A stretch of 32,443 nt of DNA, taken from Candidatus Aegiribacteria sp. (GTDB taxonomy: Bacteria > Fermentibacterota > Fermentibacteria > Fermentibacterales > JCC-6). The stretch is taken from positions 1 through 32,443 of the forward strand of contig JAGLOY010000103.1 in the NCBI GenBank assembly GCA_023138735.1, read 5' to 3'. Positions 7,938 through 15,658 of the stretch are shown in pieces; position 1 is the first letter of the stretch, and the number at the start of each line of letters is the position of its first letter. Position numbers and translations under genes: made by a program. The notes under the pieces were generated by a model. It was given only the letters and a program-made list of their open reading frames with translations, was not told the DNA's origin and searched no databases.

Positions 7938-9035
7938 TTACTTTCTGCTGCCGTCTTTGTAGAATGGCAGTTTGACGGTTTTAACCGGAATTCTTTTTCC
8001 TCTAACCTCGGCTTCAAGCTCTGTACCTTTCTTGTGAAAGCCCTTTTCAACAAACGCCAGGCAGACTCCATGTCCCAGGGCCGGCGCAAGGGAACCGCTT
8101 GTGACTACTCCAACTTTTCTGTTGCCCTCAAAGAGTTCAGCACCTTGCCTGGGAAATCCTTTTCCCAATACCTCAAGTCCAACGATATACCTGGCTGGCT
8201 TTTCCTTTTTCTGTCTGGCCATGACTTCGCGCCCTATGAATTCCTTATCGGTCTTGAGTTTTACAACCCACCCGAGCTTGGCTTCTATGGGAGTTGTTGT
8301 GTGGTCCATATCGTTTCCATATAGCAGGTATCCCACCTCAAGCCTTAAAGTATCCCTGGCGCCCAATCCCACCGGCTTAATCCCGAACTCTTCTCCGGCT
8401 TTCATGACAGCGTCCCATATGGCCTCTGCATCTTCATATTGTATGTATATTTCGAATCCGTCTTCACCCGTGTAGCCGGTTCTTGCTATCAGGGCATTCT
8501 TCCCGGCAAAGACACCAGATGTGTGGGAATAGTAACCTATCTCCTGGAGCTTTTCATCGGTAAGCTTCTGGGCTACTTTCTCGGCATCAGGACCCTGTAT
8601 GGCAACAAGAGCTGTTTCGTCACTCTCGTTTGTCAGATCAATACTGTAGCCTGCGGTATGATTGTTCACCCATGCCCAGTCCTTCTCGATGTTGGAAGCG
8701 TTGACAATGATCAGGTATTCATCGGAGCGGAGCCTGTACACGATAAGGTCATCAACAATACCGCCATCCGGGTAGCACATTGTTGAATAGTAGGCCTTTC
8801 CGGGTTCCACTTCCGAATCGTTGGTTAGAAGGTAATCCAGAAATTTTGAAGCGTCTTTCCCTATCACTCTGAATTCGCCCATGTGGGAAAGGTCGAAAAC
8901 ACCAACTCCGGAGCGGACTGCATTGTGTTCTTCCTTTACTGAAGTGTACTTGATAGGCATGATATAACCGGCAAAGGATTCCATCCTGGCACCGAGGTTG
9001 ACATGTTTGTCGTGCAGGGCTGTCTTTTTGTCCAT
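7938..9035 (-). CDS. gcvT: Aminomethyltransferase, glycine cleavage T protein
   Basis: Start chosen at ATG 9035 (AGGAG 7 nt upstream), giving 365 residues, the normal family length. The frame is open to 9158, but that would add 41 residues of low-quality sequence covering the promoter region. Family blocks: LGARMESFAGYIMPIKYTSV, VFDLSHMGEF, YLLTNDSEVEPGKAYYSTMC, GGIVDDLIVYR, ALVAIQGPDAEKV, ARTGYTGEDGFEIYI and GLGARDTLRLEVGYLLYGND. It transfers the methylene group to tetrahydrofolate and releases ammonia. It is the first gene of the operon; the leader upstream shows a palindrome and no glycine-riboswitch-like core. Confidence 0.97.
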   Translation of the reverse strand: MDKKTALHDKHVNLGARMESFAGYIMPIKYTSVKEEHNAVRSGVGVFDLSHMGEFRVIGKDASKFLDYLLTNDSEVEPGKAYYSTMCYPDGGIVDDLIVYRLRSDEYLIIVNASNIEKDWAWVNNHTAGYSIDLTNESDETALVAIQGPDAEKVAQKLTDEKLQEIGYYSHTSGVFAGKNALIARTGYTGEDGFEIYIQYEDAEAIWDAVMKAGEEFGIKPVGLGARDTLRLEVGYLLYGNDMDHTTTPIEAKLGWVVKLKTDKEFIGREVMARQKKEKPARYIVGLEVLGKGFPRQGAELFEGNRKVGVVTSGSLAPALGHGVCLAFVEKGFHKKGTELEAEVRGKRIPVKTVKLPFYKDGSRK

Positions 9036-9068
9036 TCGGTTTCTCCTGTACTTAACTTGTTCCCTGGA

Positions 9069-9084
9069 ATATTTCATGAAATAT
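9069..9084. promoter_or_regulatory. Perfect 16-bp palindrome upstream of gcvT, candidate operator
   Basis: ATATTTCATGAAATAT is its own reverse complement. It lies 34 nt upstream of the gcvT ATG and 78 nt upstream of the divergent gene at 9162. A weak minus-strand promoter can be drawn with TTGCAT (9117-9122), a 17-nt spacer and TAAATT (9094-9099), which would put the palindrome just downstream of the transcription start as a repressor site. It is AT-rich and short, so as an RNA hairpin it would be weak; a dimeric regulator site is the better reading. Confidence 0.5.
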
Positions 9085-9161
9085 ACGGGTATGAATTTAC
9101 CAAAAAAGGAGACGGAATGCAATGATGGCGCAGGGGCATATTTCAGAAAGAATATCATTCA

Positions 9162-9707
9162 ATGAATGCTGTTATTCCACCGCGTCTGCTTAAGAAACTT
9201 GCAAGGGAATCACGCGCGGCAGTCGCGCCGGATTTCCTTGATGTACTGCTTGCTGAAGCTGTAGCGAGAAGGTGGTTCCTGAACGAATATATCCCCTGCT
9301 GGAGAACACCTCAGCGCCCCCCCGACAAGGGCAGGTACAGCCTCCTGTTCGCAAGCGGAAGAAGAGCAATTGTGGTCCCTGCGGGAAGAAGACGTGTTTC
9401 CTTCGATATCATGGCAAATGCCAGGTGCGATTATCTACTGACGGTTGATATGCAGGATGCTTCTTCGGGCCATGTAAGCGGGTTCTTCTACCTGTTCGAT
9501 ATCCGTAAACCTGGAAACATCGAATGGAGACCGGATCTGGATATCCTGGACACCAGATCAATGGATGATTTCCCCGAACTCCAGAAAATACCTCGAAACT
9601 TCAGACTCAGCTATTTCCTTCAAAGTCTCAGGCTTCTGATAATGGGCGACAGAAAAGTCCCCCTTCCTATCCCTGACGGATTTCACAATAAATCAAGTGA
9701 ATATTAA
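9162..9707 (+). CDS. Hypothetical protein
   Basis: 181 residues from ATG 9162, divergent from gcvT. No signal peptide or transmembrane helix is visible. A basic N-terminal helix (LLKKLARESRAAVAP) leads into a mixed alpha/beta body with GRRAIVVPAGRRRVSFDIMA and SSGHVSGFFYLFDIRKPGNI, and an aromatic-rich C-terminus (FRLSYFLQSLRLLIMGDRKV). I do not recognise a family. The ribosome binding site is poor (AGAAAGA about 10 nt upstream), so an alternative start is possible. It lies 38 nt before ppnP and may be co-transcribed with it. Confidence 0.6.
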   Translation: MNAVIPPRLLKKLARESRAAVAPDFLDVLLAEAVARRWFLNEYIPCWRTPQRPPDKGRYSLLFASGRRAIVVPAGRRRVSFDIMANARCDYLLTVDMQDASSGHVSGFFYLFDIRKPGNIEWRPDLDILDTRSMDDFPELQKIPRNFRLSYFLQSLRLLIMGDRKVPLPIPDGFHNKSSEY

Positions 9708-9745
9708 TGCATATGGCGACTGCAAAATACAGGAGGAAAATGCGA

Positions 9746-10060
9746 ATGTCAGAGTTCTGTAACGTAACAGTGGTGAAAAAAGCGAACACATACTTCGGGG
9801 GTTCAGTAACCAGCAGGACTGTCAGATTCCAGGATGGCTCACAAAAAACTCTCGGAATCATGATGCCGGGAGAGTACGAGTTCAATACCGCCGATAAGGA
9901 ACTTATGGAAATCCTTGCAGGGGAGGCTCAAGTTCTTCTTCCCGAAGATGATAGCTGGAGTGTCTTCAGAGAAGGGGATGTATTTGAAGTGAGGGCGGAT
10001 TCATCTTTCAAAATACGCACGCAGGATATACTGGATTACTGTTGTTCGTACCTGACTTAG
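9746..10060 (+). CDS. ppnP: Pyrimidine/purine nucleoside phosphorylase (YaiE/PpnP family)
   Basis: 104 residues from ATG 9746, 9 nt after AGGAGG (9731-9736). The in-frame ATG at 9740 is too close to that RBS and the one at 9707 would add 13 residues. The sequence follows E. coli PpnP block by block: ANTYFGGSVTSRTV, LGIMMPGEYEFNTADKELME, AGEAQVLLPEDDSWSVFREG and a terminal YCCSYL, where the E. coli family has YLCRYL. The family is a single-domain cupin that cleaves several nucleosides with phosphate to free base and ribose-1-phosphate. Length matches the family (about 94-105). Confidence 0.9.
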   Translation: MSEFCNVTVVKKANTYFGGSVTSRTVRFQDGSQKTLGIMMPGEYEFNTADKELMEILAGEAQVLLPEDDSWSVFREGDVFEVRADSSFKIRTQDILDYCCSYLT

Positions 10061-10125
10061 ATTTCTCTGGCATGCATTAACCACCAGCTGCACTTAAAGC
10101 CGTTTCGATTCGAATGGAGGAGGAT

Positions 10126-10887
10126 ATGCATTATTTACTTATTGCTTTCATGATCTCGATCCCCCTGATACCTGTCGAGGTTATGGATTACCCATTCAGT
10201 GATGATCCGGTCTATCTTGTATATGAAGAGACAGAATCGGGATATCGGATATCACTTGGCACAGACTTTGAAGGATCGATCGATCCCATGACAGATTATG
10301 TCGATTACCCCGGTCTGTTCAATCCGACGAAAGCGGCTGCGGTCTTCGACGTAGAAAGCCGCGTATTATCCGTTTACTCCCAGTACCCTTTCAGTGCCAA
10401 TTACTACCTCGCAACCTACAGATTCGATGATGATGGTCATCTTCGTCTGCTGGAATCAGGCGGTCACGATTACTACTTCGAAACCCTTGAGATAATAGAA
10501 CAGAATGTCGACTGCCTTGAATATGATGAAGTCATCAACAGCACATGGTCGGTTATGTACCCGCATGCAAATCCGTATTCGAGCGAAATGTGCATTCTCC
10601 TCCTCAAAGCCGGCCTTCAGCACGCGGGAGCGATGATCGAAGCAGGAGAATCCGCTAACGCTGCAATCGAATGCTTTGATGAGATAAACGATGTGGCCTG
10701 GAATCTATCCGGTAACCTGGTTCATCTGTCCGTACAGACGCTTGATAACTACCCGGAAGAGCTGTCGATCAGTTCAGAGGAGTATCTTGAAATGCTGGAT
10801 GAGTACGCTGACTTTATTGAGGACGCCGGTAACTCCGAGGAAGCGGATAATGTTCGCCTGGTAAGAATGGATCTCTCAGACAATTAG
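10126..10887 (+). CDS. Hypothetical secreted protein
   Basis: Start taken at ATG 10126 behind GGAGGAGG; an ATG four codons upstream lies inside that RBS. The 253-residue product starts with a signal peptide (MHYLLIAFMISIPLIPVEV). The mature part is acidic: an N-terminal beta-rich half (VYLVYEETESGYRISLG, AAAVFDVESRVLSVYSQYPF) and a helical C-terminal half that may hold TPR-like hairpins (ILLLKAGLQHAGAMIEAGES, EYLEMLDEYADFIEDAGNSE). No lipobox and no known family seen. It ends 7 nt from the convergent membrane gene at 10895. Confidence 0.7.
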   Translation: MHYLLIAFMISIPLIPVEVMDYPFSDDPVYLVYEETESGYRISLGTDFEGSIDPMTDYVDYPGLFNPTKAAAVFDVESRVLSVYSQYPFSANYYLATYRFDDDGHLRLLESGGHDYYFETLEIIEQNVDCLEYDEVINSTWSVMYPHANPYSSEMCILLLKAGLQHAGAMIEAGESANAAIECFDEINDVAWNLSGNLVHLSVQTLDNYPEELSISSEEYLEMLDEYADFIEDAGNSEEADNVRLVRMDLSDN

Positions 10888-10894
10888 AAGCTGA

Positions 10895-11246
10895 CTACTC
10901 CTTGATGAAGTAGTACAATCCGAATCCGCCTCTTGAAATCAACGCAGAACTCCAAAGGGCATGAATCATACTTACATTTACTTTATCACTCATGAAAAGG
11001 TATGTAAGAAGCACGAGAACAAAGGATCCTGAGCGTGAGTATACTTTTAGAAGAAGATATTTCTCCCTTTCATCGTCCACTCTACCGTGATAGAACCATA
11101 TATTGAAAACAGCGAGAGATGGAAGACATATAGCTAGTATGGTGAGGAATTCGACTTTCCAGAATATCCAGAGTAGAGTGAACAGTATACCCGCAGCAAG
11201 ATGAACTGCGGACCATATAATGTAATTTCCCCTCTATTGATTTCAT
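10895..11246 (-). pseudogene. Small integral membrane protein partner of HTH regulator, frameshifted near its start
   Basis: A good coding frame with hydrophobic segments runs to the stop at 10895 (WSAVHLAAGILFTLLWIFW, FLTILAICLPSLAVF, then DDEREKYLLLKVYSRSGSFV and LVLLTYLFM). It is blocked at its 5' end by TAG at about 11233-11235. In the other frame an ATG at 11246 lies 1 nt after the regulator's TGA and reads MKSIEG. Removing one base in the GGGGAAA run (11226-11232) joins the two into a continuous protein of about 116 residues, beginning MKSIEGNYIIWSAVHL. The regulator + small multi-TM protein pair is a common bacterial arrangement. Either a real frameshift mutation, a slippage-prone site or a sequencing error explains this. 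Initiation at ATT is a less likely alternative. Confidence 0.65.
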
Positions 11247-11247
11247 A

Positions 11248-11454
11248 TCACTCTTCCCCTTCAAGCTTAAACACATCTTCGACAGGCACCTCAAAATAGT
11301 CTGCTATTTTCAATGCCGTAATGATCGAAGGGTTGAATTTTCCTCGTTCAATTGAATTTATCGTCTGCCTGCTGAGACCTACTTCTTCAGCAAGATCGTT
11401 CTGACTGATTTCCTTCTCCGCACGGAGGACCCGAAGCCTGTTCTTCAGTTTCAT
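11248..11454 (-). CDS. Cro/CI-type HTH regulator (YozG-like small regulator)
   Basis: 68 residues from ATG 11454 (AAGGGAG 5 nt upstream); the in-frame start at 11484 is preceded by a weaker site. The whole protein is one helix-turn-helix domain: MKLKNRLRVLRAEKEISQND, LAEEVGLSRQTINSIERGKF, NPSIITALKIADYFEVPVED. This is the short regulator family usually followed by a small membrane protein, as seen here. It probably represses its own operon through the repeats around the 11474-11502 promoter. Its TGA stop is one base from the partner's ATG. Confidence 0.9.
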   Translation of the reverse strand: MKLKNRLRVLRAEKEISQNDLAEEVGLSRQTINSIERGKFNPSIITALKIADYFEVPVEDVFKLEGEE

Positions 11455-11473
11455 TTCAACTCCCTTCTCCAGG

Positions 11474-11502
11474 AATGTAGTCAATCATAGACATTATGTC
11501 AA
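11474..11502 (-). promoter_or_regulatory. Promoter of the HTH/membrane operon with repeat-rich operator
   Basis: On the minus strand TTGACA (11497-11502), a 17-nt spacer, then TACATT (11474-11479), 19 nt upstream of the regulator ATG. The surrounding 45 bases contain GTCTATAAT and GTCTATGAT as near-direct repeats and the inverted pair GTCAAT / ATTGAC, consistent with autoregulation by the encoded Cro-type protein. Upstream, 11503-11660 shows no further gene. Confidence 0.7.
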
Positions 11503-11666
11503 GTATTATAGACTTATTGACTAGAATACACTACATCTCTATCCATTTATGGTAAACTCTCCCGCCTTGTGAACTCAGGATACTCACTTTAGAATAGAGC
11601 TGGATACAGTACGTCTATCTCACACTAAAACGGAGGTCAACAACTTACTATTGACTTTGACCGAAG

Positions 11667-11759
11667 TTGAAACAAGACGCAGCTCTTGATTCTGCTGGCA
11701 AGCTCTTCAACCACCTCGTCCAGCTTGGATTCAAGGTGACTTATAGATATCACATCTAG
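11667..11759 (+). other. Possible 3' remnant of an unidentified gene
   Basis: A short frame (TTG 11667 to TAG 11759) reads like a real protein C-terminus: DAALDSAGKLFNHLVQLGFK, then VTYRYHI. An in-frame TGA lies just upstream, so no complete gene is present. Next to the DUF4238 and ATPase fragments this fits debris of a larger accessory locus. I cannot name the family; low confidence. Confidence 0.25.
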
Positions 11760-11772
11760 AGAGAGTGATCCA

Positions 11773-11883
11773 GTGAAGAAAATTCATCACTTCGTCCCGC
11801 AGTTCTACCTCAAGCGCTTCTCGCATGAAGGAAATGAAAATGATGGTAGTACATTAGGAAAGAATCAGTATAGATTTTCGTAG
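11773..11883 (+). pseudogene. 5' fragment of a DUF4238 gene
   Basis: GTG 11773 to TAG 11883 encodes 36 residues beginning KKIHHFVPQFYLKRFSHEG, which is the diagnostic N-terminus of DUF4238 proteins (normally about 250-350 residues, often in defence or mobile regions). The rest of the family sequence is absent. The frame is the same as that of the following ATPase fragment, separated only by TAG 11881-11883, which suggests a deletion that joined two unrelated genes. Confidence 0.7.
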
Positions 11884-12840
11884 GTGGAATCTGCAAGCAT
11901 TTGGAAATGGTTGAAACTAAGGGAAGCATTTAAGTTCATTTCAGGCAGGTATGATTTCGACGTCACTGTTGGTGATAACAGCCAATGGACGCTACAATAC
12001 ACATCTCCGGGGGATGAGTATAATTGGTATAGAGCCTATGAATCAGGCAGAGGTCTTTCCTTTGTTCTATTTGCATTATGCTTCATTCTCTCTCCAGATT
12101 ATGCAGCCCTACTTATCGATGAACCGGAGATGCATCTGCATCCAGAAATGCAGAAACGTCTTTATCAGGTAATGATGGAATCTGGGAAACAATTCTTTCT
12201 ATCAACACATGCGAATACATTTATAGATCCATCCCAGCAGTCCAAGGTGTTCATGCTAACGAACAACGGTAGAATTGAAGCAACCCCGATAACAAGAAAA
12301 GCCATTGCTCTCTCTGATCTTGGATATTCAATAACAGATAACTTGGTTTGTGATTTGATTGTGCTTGTTGAGGGAAGTCATGACAAACCGGTGATAGAAT
12401 GGTTATTAGAACAGATGCTTGGCAAGGAATACTCCATCAAGGTCTGGCCACTTGGCGGCAATAATATGGAGCACGTGGATTTAGAGGTGTTCACTGAATC
12501 CTGTGAAGTGGTTGCAGTCATTGACAAAGACCCTGGCAGTGAAAAATCAAGATCTAGGTTTGAGAAAAAATGCAAGGATGCGGGAGTATGTTGCTACCGG
12601 TTAGAACGATATGCAGCTGAGAATTACTTAACTCTCTCGGCTTTAAGAGAAGTTTTGGAATCAGATATCCCGGGAAAGCTTACATCTATACCGCATGACA
12701 AGAAAATGAAAGAAATCCTCGGATTCCGAGTTAAGAGCAGAATACAGGAAATTCTTTCTCATATGACACTAGCTGATATTAAGGATACGGATCTGTACAA
12801 TGTTGCTCAGGATATCTCAGCAAGGATTCTAGCCGAATAG
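11884..12840 (+). pseudogene. OLD-like AAA ATPase/TOPRIM gene, 5' part missing
   Basis: The frame (318 codons, first possible start GTG 11884) contains the back half of an ABC-type AAA ATPase: signature-like YESGRGLSFVL, Walker B LLIDEPEMHLHPEMQ and the H-loop STHANTFID. A TOPRIM-like nuclease part follows (LIVLVEGSHDKPVIEWLLEQ, AVIDKDPGSEKSRSRF). This is the architecture of OLD-family and AAA_15/AAA_21 nucleases. The N-terminal Walker A segment (about 150-250 residues) is missing and nothing upstream supplies it, so ATP binding should be lost. No convincing RBS precedes GTG 11884, since it follows the DUF4238 stop directly. I call it a 5'-truncated gene; expression of the fragment is not excluded. 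Confidence 0.75.
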
Positions 12841-12868
12841 ATTAAGTACTTCGCATTCTTTAATTTCT

Positions 12869-13396
12869 TTATGTGCCAAACTGAATTTTGAACACGCTCG
12901 CTCGCTTAATCTTAACCTTCAGTGCTTCCTCAGAGAAATTCCGTCTTACGGATGCAGTATGACCACATCTTGCCAGGAGAGATTCAAGTGAAACAATCCT
13001 TTCTGAGAGATCAAGCCAGCACAAAGCTATTACTGCGGCAGTGTCACCGGTGCAGATTGCGGTTTCAGGAGTATTGTATCGAATTAGAACAGCCATGGCT
13101 TCCAGCTCACCAATATGCACATCGAAGTTCGCTTCAAATGTACTTCCAAGTTTTTCCTGTATTGATATGATCTCAGATTGATCAGCATGCTCGATCTGGA
13201 TTATACCTTTCTCAATGCAGCTCTGGATTGGGATTGTTTTATTGCAGCCGGTACCATCATCAAAATAATCTGCTTCCTGCATTGCCACAATTTCTGGTAG
13301 AATGATATCATAGCTTTCCAGGATTGCATCCCATTTCCCAATTTCATTCAGATGAATCACTACATCGGCATCAAGAATTACTAATCGAGGCTTCAT
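12869..13396 (-). CDS. PIN-like domain protein, candidate toxin/RNase
   Basis: ATG 13396 gives 175 residues; ATG 13423 is possible but lies further into the upstream gene. PIN-type acidic residues are visible: D9 and D11 in LVILDADVVIHL, E97 and E99 in HIGELEAMAVL, and D118 in ICTGDTAAVIAL. PIN domains are Mg-dependent ribonucleases, and many serve as VapC-type toxins. It overlaps the 3' end of the XRE-ImmA/IrrE gene by 26 nt in another frame, so translation is coupled, as in toxin-antitoxin operons where the antitoxin is upstream. It is longer than typical VapC (about 130). The role as toxin is inferred from gene order. Confidence 0.75.
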   Translation of the reverse strand: MKPRLVILDADVVIHLNEIGKWDAILESYDIILPEIVAMQEADYFDDGTGCNKTIPIQSCIEKGIIQIEHADQSEIISIQEKLGSTFEANFDVHIGELEAMAVLIRYNTPETAICTGDTAAVIALCWLDLSERIVSLESLLARCGHTASVRRNFSEEALKVKIKRASVFKIQFGT

Positions 13397-14474
13397 AGAA
13401 CTTCGCAAACGGTTCAATACCATAGGATATAAGGATTCTTTTCAGTTGACCGACTGTGGTTTCCAGATACTCCGCAAGTTTTCCTACTGATATTCTTCCC
13501 CGCAAGTATACTTTGTAGGCCAGAAATACTAGATCTGGAGGAAGTTCCGGTTCTTCTCTCACAATTGATCCATGAACTTCTTTGTCCAAAGCTTTTAGAT
13601 CGCTGTCTGATTGAAATCTGTCGATAATTTCTTTGGGAATGATTTCGAGAAAGAACATCCGCCAGAGAAGCGCTTCCGTACTAACCATGTATTCCCGAGA
13701 AAGCTGCATCAGATCAAAGTATTGAATTGATTCAGCTTTAGCTAATCTTCTCATATTTGCGTTTATTGTATCGCAGGGCATCATCAAATTACTGGCAAAG
13801 ATGTTTGCCAGTTGCTCAATTCTATGTTCGGAAATACCGGCAGTATCAGTGAACAGTAGATGGAACAGTTCGTGTCCAAGGCTGAAGTTCCGTCTCCACC
13901 ATGCATCATTTGAATTCAGTAGTACTGCGCTTATTCCCCGTTCTCGAATACAGGCCGCTGAACCTGAACTCAGTGGAACAGTGAATACTATCACATTCCA
14001 CTTTTTTCGAATAGTTTCAGCAAGTATCCTTGCAGGATACTCACCAAGATTGAGTGCACCAGCAACGGATTCAGCCGTTTCAGCGATTGATTCAAATGAG
14101 TCATCAGCAGCAAGGCTATATGAAGGCATTGAGGATTCCGATGACTCCCCTGCAAATTTCTCTAACTTAATATATCCCGCAAGTCTTGTTCGAAGGATAT
14201 TCTCCGCATGCTTATCTGGTTCACCCCTCCAGGAGATAGGTGCCTTTGCCGAAGACTCACCTGTTACTAGTTCTTCAGGCGTGATACCGAAGTAATGCGC
14301 TAGTTTAACTGCTTCGTAAGCTTTAAGATCTCTCTTCCCCTTCTCGAGATCGTAAACTAACTGCCGACTACTGAACTCTAAAAGACTTGCTACATTATCA
14401 GAAGAATAACCAAGCTCAACACGGATTTCCCTTATTCTCTTACCTTGGTGAACCAATCTATCAGCATTATCCAT
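13371..14474 (-). CDS. XRE-family HTH + ImmA/IrrE (M78) metallopeptidase, candidate antitoxin/regulator
   Basis: 367 residues from ATG 14474, 7 nt after AGGAGG (14482-14487); the adjacent ATG 14477 is closer (4 nt). Domains: HTH at about residues 10-65 (IREIRVELGYSSDNVASLLE, LVYDLEKGKRDLKAYE), a linker, then an M78 zinc-peptidase domain with HELFH at 201-205 and the following EQLANIFASNLMMP helix carrying the third-ligand glutamate. A C-terminal region with a winged-helix look completes it (GRISVGKLAEYLETTVGQLK). ImmA/IrrE-HTH fusions are found as regulators of mobile elements and as partners of PIN-like proteins (for example DUF4411). The motif is intact, so proteolytic activity is plausible. 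Confidence 0.88.
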   Translation of the reverse strand: MDNADRLVHQGKRIREIRVELGYSSDNVASLLEFSSRQLVYDLEKGKRDLKAYEAVKLAHYFGITPEELVTGESSAKAPISWRGEPDKHAENILRTRLAGYIKLEKFAGESSESSMPSYSLAADDSFESIAETAESVAGALNLGEYPARILAETIRKKWNVIVFTVPLSSGSAACIRERGISAVLLNSNDAWWRRNFSLGHELFHLLFTDTAGISEHRIEQLANIFASNLMMPCDTINANMRRLAKAESIQYFDLMQLSREYMVSTEALLWRMFFLEIIPKEIIDRFQSDSDLKALDKEVHGSIVREEPELPPDLVFLAYKVYLRGRISVGKLAEYLETTVGQLKRILISYGIEPFAKFYEASISNS

Positions 14475-14497
14475 CATTTTGCCTCCTGCTATTTTAG

Positions 14498-14539
14498 ATA
14501 ATGCATTAGCAGAAAGGATATGTCAAGGATTTCCCTTGA
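14498..14539 (-). promoter_or_regulatory. Promoter of the XRE-ImmA/PIN operon with an inverted repeat on the -35 box
   Basis: Minus strand: TTGACA (14521-14526), 17-nt spacer, CATTAT (14498-14503), then AGGAGG and the start codon. A 17-bp inverted repeat TCAAGG-ATTTC-CCTTGA (plus strand 14523-14539) overlaps the -35 box and is a natural operator for the encoded XRE protein. The remaining 14540-14628 shows no further feature. Confidence 0.68.
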
Positions 14540-14628
14540 AATGGAAGTGATCAAGTATTTACGGAATTAGTAAGCAATTCAATGGATAATCTAGAATTGA
14601 AGTAATAGCTGGTTCTTATCCTGATCAG

Positions 14629-15567
14629 CTACCAGCTGATGCAGCCATCGTCTATGAATCCATGCCCTGGGTCCCAGGGCAGTGGACATTGAATCACGTA
14701 GGTTGAGTCTATGGAATATAAATAGTATGAGTACAATTCCCCGCAGTCGGGGCATACAAGATCCCAGTTCTCCATAACACCCGATATGCCCAGTTCTTTG
14801 AGATGCACAGGATACCTGTTCTCAGAACCATAGAACATTGCACATCCGGACCCCAGACTCATCATGTTGCTGCGGCATGCCTCAACACCTCCTCCGGGAT
14901 CGGGAGGCCAGTAACACACACCATCGATTACGTACCCGTGAGTAGGATCAGTTGGCATCGGGCAGTAGATTGAATAAGTATCACCGACGGAATTTGTGCT
15001 GTACTCATACAGTTTCCCGCAAGCTGGGCATGGATTATCCCAGAATTGATAAATTCCAGATGTTCCAAGTTCACTGAGCTCTTCAGGGTATCGATTCTCC
15101 ATTCCGTAGAACATCGCGCAGGCGCTTGCGAGGCTGGTCATGTTACTGTGACATATTCCTGGCCATGCAGGGGGATCGGGAGGCCAGCTGGTCTGACCAT
15201 TTACCACGAATCCATGATTGGGATCATCAGGGAGAGGGCAGGTGAGCGTATAAACATCACCGGATCCGCCGAGTTCGTATATGTACGGCATACTGCATGA
15301 AGGGCAGGTTAGACTGGAGATTCCCGGTACAATTATCTCAAGTTCGCTGAGACTATCGGGATACCTGTTCATGCTAGCATAAAACATGCTCATTGCAGTG
15401 CTTAATTCTTCCATATTGTCGTGGCAGATTTCGGCATGTCCGGGATCATCCAGAGGGGCAGGAAGTGTATTAATGCCATCCGGCTCCACCATGCTGACCG
15501 GCGAGTCTCCGCAGGACAGAAGTATAAGAAGGAAGAAAAGTGGTGAGGATACAAATAACTTGTTCAA
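14629..15567 (-). CDS. Lipoprotein with three four-cysteine repeats (pseudopilin-like C-terminal motif)
   Basis: 312 residues from TTG 15567, 7 nt after GGAGGGAG; no in-frame ATG gives a signal peptide. Lipobox LLILLSC puts the lipidated cysteine at C19. The mature protein is three repeats (residues about 48-128, 139-220, 231-312). Each has the plan C-x2-NM...MFY...NRYP..L.EL, then CPxC...Y.Y, then CP.P.DP.HG....W, so four cysteines each (C48/C88/C91/C110 in the first). The MFY..NRYP..L.EL segment resembles the C-terminal part of GspG/type IV pilin-like proteins, without the pilin helix. Four conserved cysteines could form disulfides or bind a metal. Function unknown; probably anchored to a membrane facing the periplasm or surface. 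Confidence 0.85.
   Translation of the reverse strand: MNKLFVSSPLFFLLILLSCGDSPVSMVEPDGINTLPAPLDDPGHAEICHDNMEELSTAMSMFYASMNRYPDSLSELEIIVPGISSLTCPSCSMPYIYELGGSGDVYTLTCPLPDDPNHGFVVNGQTSWPPDPPAWPGICHSNMTSLASACAMFYGMENRYPEELSELGTSGIYQFWDNPCPACGKLYEYSTNSVGDTYSIYCPMPTDPTHGYVIDGVCYWPPDPGGGVEACRSNMMSLGSGCAMFYGSENRYPVHLKELGISGVMENWDLVCPDCGELYSYYLYSIDSTYVIQCPLPWDPGHGFIDDGCISW
14632..15426 (-). repeat. Three tandem coding repeats of about 82 codons
   Basis: The units map to about 15426-15184, 15153-14908 and 14877-14632, with start-to-start spacing of 91-92 codons. The cysteine and aromatic positions are conserved while the rest has diverged. This shows an old internal triplication rather than recent slippage. 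Confidence 0.85.
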
Positions 15568-15658
15568 TTCGAAACTCCCTCCGATTACCTGTTAATAGAA
15601 GTGTATCCTCTTTTTAATGGAATGTCAAACAGCGGGATTAACATTGACTACCCTCCGG

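Noticed and set aside
9036-9161. Glycine riboswitch before gcvT
   Set aside because: The leader is too short for a tandem aptamer and lacks the conserved core; only a palindrome is present.
11773-12840. Programmed TAG read-through joining DUF4238 and ATPase parts
   Set aside because: TAG is an ordinary stop for other genes here (for example 10887, 12840), and Walker A would still be missing in the fusion, so gene decay is simpler.
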